A stretch of DNA of 64,000 nt. It comes from a bacterium. GTDB taxonomy: Bacteria > Arandabacterota > Arandabacteria > Arandabacterales > Arandabacteraceae. Positions within the stretch are counted from its first letter, which is position 1; the number at the start of each line of letters is the position of its first letter. The position numbers were made by a program, and so were the translations under genes. The stretch covers positions 256,073 to 320,072 of the forward strand of contig JAOZOU010000001.1 in NCBI GenBank assembly GCA_029933125.1, read 5' to 3'. This document shows, piece after piece, positions 25,756-32,726 of this stretch. The notes beneath the pieces were generated by a model. That model made no database searches, had not been told where the DNA came from, and saw nothing but the letters and a program-made list of their open reading frames with translations.

Positions 25756-27468
25756 ATGAAAAAACTTGCACCTGCTTGTGTTCTCCTTATCGCCCTTGCC
25801 ACACTCACCGTACCTCCCGCGGGTCTTTCTCATGCCACCGATACCGCTCTTGCCCAAAAGCTAAAGAGCCATGTTGCATTCTTAGCGAGTGATTCACTTG
25901 AGGGCCGTCTTGTCGGAACACAGGGCATAGAGAAAGCAGCTGAGTATATTGTCATGGAATTCAGGAACATGGGGCTTGAGCCCCTTTTCGGCAATTCCTA
26001 CCGTCAGGAATTTGAAATCGAGTTCGGCCGTGATGTGGTTGATACGCCAAGCCTAAATATCGCAGGTATTTTTCTTGGCGAGGGTAGGGATTTCAAGGCA
26101 GTCCCGATCTCTGCAAGCGGAAAGGCGAGAGGTTCATGCGTCATCTCCTCAGCCAAGTTACCCAAAGGTGCTGATCTCACAGAAAGCATTCTATTCAAGT
26201 CCATAGATCCAGAGGTTGAAGCCCAGCGGTGGACGGTCGTCGGGCATGATGGCTTGCTCGACTGGATGCATGAGATAGCAACTCAAGCACATAGCCAAGG
26301 CGCAGAGGCTGTTGTTTTCGTGGCTAGCAAGGAGAAGTTTCATTTCTTCCCCATCAGACGCACATATCCTCTCGCTGATATCTGTGTTGTAGAGATCTCA
26401 AGGGATGCATTTCAGAGGATTTTCGAAGCACCTCCTGAGGCAGACACGCTCACGAGCTATGACACAATGAGTTGTGAGATTGCAATTGAGATGAGACCCC
26501 GCAAGATAAAAGTGGCCAACCTTGGCGGGATAATCAGGGGTAAGACTGGCAAACACATTGTCATCGGAGCTCACTACGACCATCTTGGCCATGGGGAGAT
26601 AGCTTCATCCACACCATGGCGGCGTGAAGTCCATAACGGTGCCGATGACAATGCCTCGGGTGTTGCAGTTCTCATCGAAGCTGCCAGGCTTGCTGCAACA
26701 AGAAAACCCGATAGGTCTATTGCCTTCTTAAGTTTCACCGCTGAAGAGCTTGGTGCAGTTGGTTCTGAATATTTCGTCAAGCACTGTCCCTTCCCATTAG
26801 ATAGTATCATCGCCATGGTCAATCTCGATACAGTTGGGCGTCTCGAAAACAACCGGCTGATTGTATTTGGCGCAAAGAGCGCTGATGAGTTTGGGAGGAT
26901 TTTTGATGAGCTAGCCAGGCGCTTCGAGGTGGAGATGGTTCAGAAGAAGGAGATCTTTGGCTTCAGCGATCAGAACCCTTTCTATGCTAGAAAGATCCCT
27001 TCACTTCACCTTTTTACAGGTGCACAACCTGACTATCACTCACCTGACGATGACTGGGAAAATCTCAACTACGATGGTATGGCAACTATCACCTCAATTG
27101 TTGGAGGGCTTCTTGCAAGATTGTCATCAAGCCAGACTTCGATAACACCTGTTGTCGTGGCTGAGGAGAAAGCGCCTTCGACTTCTCGTGGTCATGGCGC
27201 CTTCCTCGGTATTGTTCCTGACTTCAGTTACGCTGGCACCGGGGTTGGCATAAAGGGCACGATTCCCAAAAGTCCAGCCGAAGCTGCCGGACTTCAATCT
27301 GGTGACATCATTGTGGGCATAGATACCGAACCCATAGGCGACCTCGAAGCCTTGATGCGAGTCCTCGTTAGCAAGAAACCGGGTGACGAGATAGAGATAA
27401 AGATAATGAGATCTTCAAAGGTGCTTCACAAGCATGCAACCCTTGGTGTGCGTTCCGAGCGGAAATAG
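25756..27468 (+). CDS. Secreted M28 metallopeptidase with PA and PDZ domains
   Basis: 570 residues. Signal peptide at about 1-25; a PA-type insertion at about 100-230; the M28 zinc peptidase at about 60-90 plus 250-450; and a PDZ domain at about 475-565. Metal ligands are visible: 'GAHYDHLG' (His), 'NGADDNASGV' (Asp), 'FTAEELGAVGSEYF' (Glu-Glu), 'NLDTVGRL' (Asp) and 'DYHSPDDDW' (His). The PDZ has 'GIKGTIPKSPAEAAGLQSGDI'-like binding loop. It is an aminopeptidase or carboxypeptidase-type enzyme outside the cytoplasm, adjacent to the M1 peptidase, so the two likely degrade peptides together. Confidence 0.88.
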   Translation: MKKLAPACVLLIALATLTVPPAGLSHATDTALAQKLKSHVAFLASDSLEGRLVGTQGIEKAAEYIVMEFRNMGLEPLFGNSYRQEFEIEFGRDVVDTPSLNIAGIFLGEGRDFKAVPISASGKARGSCVISSAKLPKGADLTESILFKSIDPEVEAQRWTVVGHDGLLDWMHEIATQAHSQGAEAVVFVASKEKFHFFPIRRTYPLADICVVEISRDAFQRIFEAPPEADTLTSYDTMSCEIAIEMRPRKIKVANLGGIIRGKTGKHIVIGAHYDHLGHGEIASSTPWRREVHNGADDNASGVAVLIEAARLAATRKPDRSIAFLSFTAEELGAVGSEYFVKHCPFPLDSIIAMVNLDTVGRLENNRLIVFGAKSADEFGRIFDELARRFEVEMVQKKEIFGFSDQNPFYARKIPSLHLFTGAQPDYHSPDDDWENLNYDGMATITSIVGGLLARLSSSQTSITPVVVAEEKAPSTSRGHGAFLGIVPDFSYAGTGVGIKGTIPKSPAEAAGLQSGDIIVGIDTEPIGDLEALMRVLVSKKPGDEIEIKIMRSSKVLHKHATLGVRSERK

Positions 27469-27471
27469 AAC

Positions 27472-27831
27472 GTGCCGAAACCTAAGTATGTTACTTACAT
27501 TCTGGTAATCTTCGTTGCAAATTCAAAGCGCATAAGGGTAGGACGCCTCGGGGAAATCGTCTTCGAAAGAGGTCTTTATTTCTATGTGGGAAGTGGAGGC
27601 AGATCTCCCGCCGCGCGCCTGAGAAGACACATCGCGAGGAATAAAAGAAAGTTCTGGCATATTGATTACCTTACGTCACGTGAAAAAGTTGTTTTTGCTT
27701 TTGTGTTCGAGTCGCGGCGAAGGCTGGAATGCAGAGTTGCTTCCTGTCTGGGGTCTGTTCTACCCTCGATAAGCAAGTTTGGCTCATCAGATTGCAGATG
27801 CAAATCTCATCTTTTCTACTTCCCATTATGA
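27472..27831 (+). CDS. DUF123 GIY-YIG-like nuclease
   Basis: 119 residues, GTG start 3 bases after the previous stop. The pattern 'YVTYILVIFVAN', 'FERGLYFYVGSGGRSPAARLRRHIAR', 'KFWHIDYLTS' and 'SISKFGSSDCRCKSHLFYFP' (shown in parts) is the DUF123 family, small GIY-YIG superfamily proteins related to UvrC-type nucleases and often fused to endonuclease III in archaea. The family is more often found in archaea and thermophiles. A DNA-repair role is plausible but not shown. Confidence 0.8.
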   Translation: MPKPKYVTYILVIFVANSKRIRVGRLGEIVFERGLYFYVGSGGRSPAARLRRHIARNKRKFWHIDYLTSREKVVFAFVFESRRRLECRVASCLGSVLPSISKFGSSDCRCKSHLFYFPL

Positions 27832-27843
27832 AAGGAGGGCGTA

Positions 27844-30678
27844 ATGCGCTTTCTCACCATCCTGGCAGTGATAGTGATTTGCTTTGAAACAGCCCTCGGA
27901 GCAACACAGAACATTGCTTCTTTTGAAACCACATGTGAGCGCGCTCTTCGGGATCTTGGATTGACACTTAGTGACATGCGGATAAGAAGCGACTGCGCGA
28001 AAAAAGATATTTTCCGCATCGGTCTCGTGGATTCGATAATGGCTAATCCCAAAACACTCCCCCAGCGCATTGACCGCCTGGCTGGACAGATCGAATCCGA
28101 AAGCCTGCTTGCCGAGATCCTCTATCTCCTCCTCGATGCTATGTCACTTGAGCCTGACAATCTTAAGGTTTCCTCAAAAAGCGTCGGCATCAAGAACGTG
28201 GCTGGAAATTTCCATCACCTGCCAGATGCACTGAGGATACCGCTCGGAAGGTATCTTTCAACAATGAATTGTGTCGACTCGATAAAAGTGGAGGCTACTT
28301 CCCATCTCCAAGATCCAGACTTTGTTCTCAGCAATTTCACCAAGCTCATTGAAGCTGACTATAACGTCGAAGAGATGGGGCCATTCGAGCTGTACGAGAT
28401 GGAAAAGCGTGATGAAGCAATTGCTGATTCCATTCTTGGAATGCTTGAAGAAGTTGACACTCAGAAAATTGCCACGATGGCGTATTTTGCCACTCAGGCA
28501 GCTGAGGACTTAAGAGTGGATCTTGAGAACCTAACGCTCGGGAAGCGCTATCCGCAATACCCAGGCAAGAGGGTAAGGTATGCGCAGGAAACATTTAGTG
28601 TGTCAGGCAATGTTCTTTACATCGCAAAGAGCAATCTCGGCTTAATCGTTATCGGCGGCTCCGGCCCAAACACCTACGATGGTTGCTTTGGTCTCATAGT
28701 TGATCTGGGTGGAGACGATATCTATAACCTCACAAGCTTGCCTGGTGTAAGACTTAAGACGATCATTGATCTCAATGGTAGAGATACATACTCAACTTCT
28801 CAGCCCTTCGGACTCGCTGGGGGCTTTCTCGGTACATCGATCCTCATGGATTGTGAGGGTAACGATACCTATGAGGCACATATGGGCTCACTTGGAAGTG
28901 CAGTCTGCGGCATGGGGCTCCTTTATGACCGCAAGGGGGAAGATACCTACTCTGCAGATGAATTCTCTCAAGGAGCGGGCTTACTCGGGATTGGAATGAT
29001 TTGTGACTGTGAGGGAAACGATACCTACACAGCCGGTATGCAATCCCAGGCATTTGGTTATGTGATGGGAAGTGGACTTATTCTCGATAGGTCTGGAAAT
29101 GACGTTTATTATACTAAAATGTCTCAGACCGATATTTTGCGTTACGATGACCATTATCTCACCCTCTCACAGGGCTGTGGATTTGGATGGCGACCTGACT
29201 ACTCAGGGGGAATTGGACTCCTGGTTGACTGTGAAGGAAATGATCTCTATTCAAGCGACATTTTCGGTCAGGGAGTGGCTTACTGGTTTGCAATAGGGGC
29301 GCTTATCGATAAAGGCGGACATGACCGATACGTATCCTATCAATATGCACAGGGCTCGGGAGTGCATCTTGCCTTTGGCCTTCTACTGGATGATAGTGGC
29401 AATGATGCCTATGTGAGTAAGGGTGTTTCTCAGGGTTGTGGTCATGATCTTTCAGTTGGAATGCTCCTCGACCTCTCAGGCAATGATTACTACACAGCAA
29501 CTGATCTCAGCCAGGGTGCCGGTAATGCCAACGCAACCGGGATTCTATACGACGCTGACGGCAACGACTCGTATTCGGCTATGACAACTCGCAATGTTAA
29601 TGGTTATGGGAACTACCGTCGTGAATTTGGGAGTATCGGGATCCAGATAGATGAACGAGGCAGTGACTTCTACGGTCCAGTTGGTGAGAACGAGTCAATC
29701 TGGGGAAGCAGCAAGTATGGTCTTGGAATAGATATGCCCGGTAAGGCTACGAAGCCTCAGGGTGATATTGTTGTTCATGAATACCCCTTTGATGAGAGAG
29801 CCTTCTCCACGCAAGAGCTCTTCATACTTGCATGCCGTGGCGAGCCACGCTTCCGTAGGTGGCACTCCTATGCATTTGAGAAGATGGTTCAAGATTCAGC
29901 TGCAACCATCGAATTCTTAAGAGGCGTGCTTGATACCAAAGATGCACGTGAGCGGCACACCATAAAGGATATCTTGCGTGCCATCGGTCGCCCAGCGCTA
30001 CCTATGCTGATCGATGCTCTAAAACATGGGAATTCACGGGCAAAGGCTGAGGCAAGCTGGATTGTTGGTCTTATGGGAGATAGCGATGCTTTCGATGCTC
30101 TTCTTGATCTATCAGAAAGTGATGAATGGAAGCTGCGCTCCGGTGCCCTAAATGCTTTGGGAAAAATAAAGCCTCTTAGTGAGAGTCAGAGGAACCTGCT
30201 TGCTAGGAGGCTCAATTCCGTTCTTACAGATTCCCTCGAAATTTTCTATGTGAGGAAGGATGCAGCTTTTGCCGCTGGCAACCAGAAGCTCTGTGAATGC
30301 ATCAATGGTCTCATTCAAACACTTAACTGCGATCATTACTCCGCGCGTCTTGCAGCTGCAGAAGCCATCGCCAAGCTCGCTGACTGCGAGGGCATCTCTG
30401 AAATATTGGTAAGCAGCCTGCCGGATCTGAGCGGTGCGGGAGTGGCAGCCGCACTCCATGCTGCCAAGAGTTTTGAAACTCAGGATAGAATTGGTTTCGC
30501 TCTCAAAGTCGTGGATGTTGGTCTCGAAAGAAGCGAGATGGTTGCATCTGCCCTCGCATCACTTGTAAGAACAATAGAGCCAGAGACGAGGAAGGAGAAA
30601 CAAGAGATTGAGAAGATTGTAGCAAGTATAGACCCTGAGTTCTGGGATGCTCAGGCTCTAATGGGGAGAGCGCAATAG
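27844..30678 (+). CDS. Secreted protein with twelve DxxGxDxY repeats and C-terminal HEAT repeats
   Basis: 944 residues, ATG with GGAGGG site, signal peptide at about 1-20 (MRFLTILAVIVICFETALG). Residues 20-285 are helical. Residues 287-610 hold a tandem repeat of about 26 residues with the core D-x-x-G-x-D-x-Y and a partly conserved 'SQGAG' seven or so residues later (twelve cores, e.g. DCEGNDTY, DRKGEDTY, DLSGNDYY). The pattern looks like a calcium-binding beta-roll or solenoid, but is not the RTX nonapeptide. Residues about 650-940 hold HEAT-like repeats ('RAKAEASWIVGLMGD', 'ARLAAAEAIAKLAD'). I do not know a function; it ends the peptidase operon. Confidence 0.7.
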   Translation: MRFLTILAVIVICFETALGATQNIASFETTCERALRDLGLTLSDMRIRSDCAKKDIFRIGLVDSIMANPKTLPQRIDRLAGQIESESLLAEILYLLLDAMSLEPDNLKVSSKSVGIKNVAGNFHHLPDALRIPLGRYLSTMNCVDSIKVEATSHLQDPDFVLSNFTKLIEADYNVEEMGPFELYEMEKRDEAIADSILGMLEEVDTQKIATMAYFATQAAEDLRVDLENLTLGKRYPQYPGKRVRYAQETFSVSGNVLYIAKSNLGLIVIGGSGPNTYDGCFGLIVDLGGDDIYNLTSLPGVRLKTIIDLNGRDTYSTSQPFGLAGGFLGTSILMDCEGNDTYEAHMGSLGSAVCGMGLLYDRKGEDTYSADEFSQGAGLLGIGMICDCEGNDTYTAGMQSQAFGYVMGSGLILDRSGNDVYYTKMSQTDILRYDDHYLTLSQGCGFGWRPDYSGGIGLLVDCEGNDLYSSDIFGQGVAYWFAIGALIDKGGHDRYVSYQYAQGSGVHLAFGLLLDDSGNDAYVSKGVSQGCGHDLSVGMLLDLSGNDYYTATDLSQGAGNANATGILYDADGNDSYSAMTTRNVNGYGNYRREFGSIGIQIDERGSDFYGPVGENESIWGSSKYGLGIDMPGKATKPQGDIVVHEYPFDERAFSTQELFILACRGEPRFRRWHSYAFEKMVQDSAATIEFLRGVLDTKDARERHTIKDILRAIGRPALPMLIDALKHGNSRAKAEASWIVGLMGDSDAFDALLDLSESDEWKLRSGALNALGKIKPLSESQRNLLARRLNSVLTDSLEIFYVRKDAAFAAGNQKLCECINGLIQTLNCDHYSARLAAAEAIAKLADCEGISEILVSSLPDLSGAGVAAALHAAKSFETQDRIGFALKVVDVGLERSEMVASALASLVRTIEPETRKEKQEIEKIVASIDPEFWDAQALMGRAQ

Positions 30679-30691
30679 TCAGGCCTGTTTC

Positions 30692-31231
30692 TCAGGTTTT
30701 TTCGACCATACGCTTAAGGTTAGCAACATAGGTCTTGTAGTCATCCTCGCTAAACAAAACGAAAATCACATGCTTGAGCTTTGTACCCCTCCTGATATGG
30801 TTAACCACCGTTGCGATAGCAATTGGGCAGGCCCTTTCGATAGGAAAGCCGTAGGCTCCAGTGCTTATCGATGGAAATGCAATTGACGAAAGCCGGCGTT
30901 CCTCAGCAAGACGCAAGGATGTTTCATAAGCGCTTCGGAGAAGGTCCTCCTCCCCATGCTTTCCACCGCGCCAAATAGGGCCAACTGCATGAATTACATA
31001 CTTCGCCGGTAGCTTGCCGGCTGTAGTCACAACTGCGCTTCCTGTCGAGCATCTTCCAATCTTGCGACACTCCGCCATTATTTCAGGCCCGCCAGCCCTA
31101 TGGATGGCACCATCTACTCCGCCACCACCCCGCAGCCCCTCATTGGCAGCATTGACTATGGCATCAGCTTCAACCTTGGTTATGTCGCCTTTAACGGCTT
31201 CCACCTTTGTTCCCCGAACCACGATCTCCAT
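30692..31231 (-). CDS. Macro-domain ADP-ribose hydrolase
   Basis: 179 residues, a single macro domain of the O-acetyl-ADP-ribose deacetylase / YmdB type. Visible binding loops are 'DAIVNAANEGLRGGGGVDGAI' in parts (ADP-ribose loop with Asn-Ala-Ala-Asn), 'CSTGSAVVTTAGKLPAKYVIHAVGP' in parts, and 'AFPSISTGAYGFPI' (second loop). It removes ADP-ribose or acetyl-ADP-ribose in the cytoplasm. GGAGGAGGG lies 6 bases upstream of the ATG. Its promoter appears to lie inside the 156-bp element upstream. It is convergent with the repeat-protein gene, 13 bases apart. Confidence 0.9.
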   Translation of the reverse strand: MEIVVRGTKVEAVKGDITKVEADAIVNAANEGLRGGGGVDGAIHRAGGPEIMAECRKIGRCSTGSAVVTTAGKLPAKYVIHAVGPIWRGGKHGEEDLLRSAYETSLRLAEERRLSSIAFPSISTGAYGFPIERACPIAIATVVNHIRRGTKLKHVIFVLFSEDDYKTYVANLKRMVEKT

Positions 31232-31250
31232 AGTGCCCTCCTCCTTTCCT

Positions 31251-31406
31251 GGGGTCGGAGCTAAAAATCTCCATTTTTGCTAACCGTTTGTATTAATATC
31301 AGTTAGCTGGAAACAAGCCAATTATACCAGACTCGTCAATAGAGATTTGCATTTTTTTAGCTCCGACCCCAAAATTGGCGATTTGACGATTTTTAGCTCC
31401 GACCCC
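31251..31406. mobile_element. 156-bp MITE-like element, copy 2
   Basis: Same layout as copy 1 at 14679-14834: GGGGTCGGAGCTAAAAATCT at 31251-31270, an internal unit TTTTTAGCTCCGACCCC ending at 31370, and a right-end unit GATTTTTAGCTCCGACCCC at 31388-31406. Offsets of the three units from the left end are identical in both copies, but the roughly 75 bases between units 1 and 2 are only weakly similar. The middle here holds an inverted repeat GCTAAC (31279-31284) / GTTAGC (31312-31317). It fills the space between the macro-domain gene's ribosome site and the -35 box of the Rrf2 gene. No clear target duplication is seen. Confidence 0.75.
31321..31329 (-). promoter_or_regulatory. Possible extended -10 promoter for the macro-domain gene
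   Basis: On the minus strand TGG-TATAAT (TG extension at 31329-31328, -10 at 31326-31321) lies in the middle of the element; a good -35 box is not seen. Transcription would start near 31314 and give a leader of about 80 bases containing the left terminal repeat. Confidence 0.4.
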
Positions 31407-31407
31407 C

Positions 31408-31436
31408 TTGACAAACTGTGAGTGAAATGGTATAAG
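31408..31436 (+). promoter_or_regulatory. Near-consensus promoter of the Rrf2-ferredoxin-cooS operon
   Basis: TTGACA (31408-31413) and TATAAG (31431-31436) with 17 bases between. The predicted start of transcription is about 31443, exactly the A of the Rrf2 start codon, so the mRNA would be leaderless. The -35 box begins 2 bases after the right end of the 156-bp element. TGGTAT occurs twice (31428-31433 and 31439-31444 region) around the -10, a possible regulator site. Confidence 0.75.
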
Positions 31437-31442
31437 TTTGGT

Positions 31443-31859
31443 ATGAAGCTTCTTACGAAAGAATCTGATTATGCGATAAGAGCAATTGTCAGTGCTGCGC
31501 GCCGCGGAGACGGTTACGTCTCCTCAAGAAGGATTGCTGAGGAGGAATCTATCCCGCTACAGTTCCTCAGGCGAATTCTCGTTGCGCTGGTAAAGGCTGG
31601 CGTAGTGCAATCCAAGGAAGGCGTAAACGGCGGCATCCGCCTTATCAAGGACCCTCAAAGCATTCGTCTGGCTGATATAATTCGCATCTTCCAGGGCGAC
31701 ATCAGGCTTACAGAGTGTCTTTTCAGAAGAAAACTCTGCTCGAATCGCAACACCTGTGTTCTCAGAAGGAGAATCGCAAGAATTGAACAATTGGTCACAA
31801 GCGAATTTGAAAGAATCACAATCGCTGACCTTATCAAAGACATGGAGGGAGCAAAATGA
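31443..31859 (+). CDS. Rrf2 family Fe-S cluster-binding transcription regulator
   Basis: 138 residues. The start at 31443 gives MKLLTKESDYAIRAIVSAAR, the standard Rrf2 N-terminus; an upstream in-frame ATG at 31422 lies between the -35 and -10 boxes and is rejected. A winged helix with 'RRIAEEESIPLQFLRRILVALVKAGVV' (in parts) is followed by a cysteine set C-x6-C-x5-C ('ECLFRRKLCSNRNTCVL'), the Fe-S cluster ligands of the IscR/NsrR group. It probably senses redox, NO or iron state and controls the ferredoxin and CooS genes downstream and itself. The stop overlaps the ferredoxin ATG (ATGA). No ribosome site precedes it, consistent with a leaderless message. Confidence 0.88.
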   Translation: MKLLTKESDYAIRAIVSAARRGDGYVSSRRIAEEESIPLQFLRRILVALVKAGVVQSKEGVNGGIRLIKDPQSIRLADIIRIFQGDIRLTECLFRRKLCSNRNTCVLRRRIARIEQLVTSEFERITIADLIKDMEGAK

Positions 31860-32695
31860 AACGCAAGGTCATTCGCATCGATGAAAGTAAGTGCACAGGT
31901 TGCGGGCTGTGCATTCCTAATTGCCCGGAAGGCGCACTTCAAATCATAGATGGAAAAGCTCGCCTTGTCAGCGATCTTTTCTGTGATGGACTAGGTGCGT
32001 GCATCGGCACATGCCCCGAAGGTGCCATAACGATTGAGGAACGCGAAGCAGAGCCCTATGATGAAAGCAAGGTTATGGAGAATATCATCAGGGCAGGCAA
32101 GGCCACTATCAAAGCACACCTTGAGCATCTTCGTGATCATGCTCAGCACAAATACCTAGAAGAGGCAATGGAGGTACTTAGGTCTAAGGGATTGGCACAT
32201 GAGTTTGAGCATCTCCTCCACAGTGAACCACATGAGGCTGGTGGCTGCCCTGGATCAGCAACTGTTGATTTTAGGTCTGAAACTCACCAAGTGCCACAAG
32301 AGTCAGGCGAGCGACCATCACAGCTTGGTCACTGGCCTGTGCAACTCCAGCTTGTACATCCCAATGCCCCTTACTTTGAGGATTGCGATCTCATTATAGC
32401 GGCCGATTGCGTTCCTTTCGCTTACGCCGGTTTTCACGAGCGTTTCCTTCATGGCAAGAGCCTCATAATATTCTGCCCTAAGCTCGATCGTATGCCTGAG
32501 CAGTACGTTGAAAAACTCAGCGAGATTTTTTCAGCAAACACGATAAGATCTATTACGCTTGTCCATATGGAAGTCCCCTGCTGCTTCGGCCTTACCGGAA
32601 TCGTCAAAGAAGCCATAAAGCGCTCAGGCAAGAACTTACCAATCAAAGAGGAGACAATCTCCATAAGGGGAGCAGTTTTAACGGAGGCAAAATAA
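31856..32695 (+). CDS. 4Fe-4S ferredoxin-domain protein
   Basis: 279 residues. An N-terminal 2[4Fe-4S] type ferredoxin domain has 'CTGCGLCIPNCPEGAL' and a second group 'CDGLGACIGTCPEGAI' (spacing C-x5-C-x3-C in the second). A linker with helices follows, then a C-terminal domain with 'DLIIAADCVPFAYAGFHERFLHGKSLIIFCPKLD' features (residues about 175-215) and 'VPCCFGLTGIVKEAI' near the end, whose cysteines may bind a further cluster. Proteins of this build accompany hybrid-cluster-type or CooS-type enzymes and likely supply electrons. It is translationally coupled to the Rrf2 gene and 31 bases before cooS. Confidence 0.85.
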   Translation: MKRKVIRIDESKCTGCGLCIPNCPEGALQIIDGKARLVSDLFCDGLGACIGTCPEGAITIEEREAEPYDESKVMENIIRAGKATIKAHLEHLRDHAQHKYLEEAMEVLRSKGLAHEFEHLLHSEPHEAGGCPGSATVDFRSETHQVPQESGERPSQLGHWPVQLQLVHPNAPYFEDCDLIIAADCVPFAYAGFHERFLHGKSLIIFCPKLDRMPEQYVEKLSEIFSANTIRSITLVHMEVPCCFGLTGIVKEAIKRSGKNLPIKEETISIRGAVLTEAK

Positions 32696-32726
32696 CATCC
32701 GAGTGGATGTGCGAAAGGAGGAAAGC

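Noticed and set aside
30679-30703. CCTG-TTTCT-CAGG followed by TTTTTT after the repeat protein
   Set aside because: The stem has only four pairs and overlaps the end of the macro-domain gene, so I do not call it a terminator.
31422-31442. An upstream in-frame ATG for the Rrf2 gene
   Set aside because: It lies between the -35 and -10 boxes, and the standard Rrf2 N-terminus begins at 31443.
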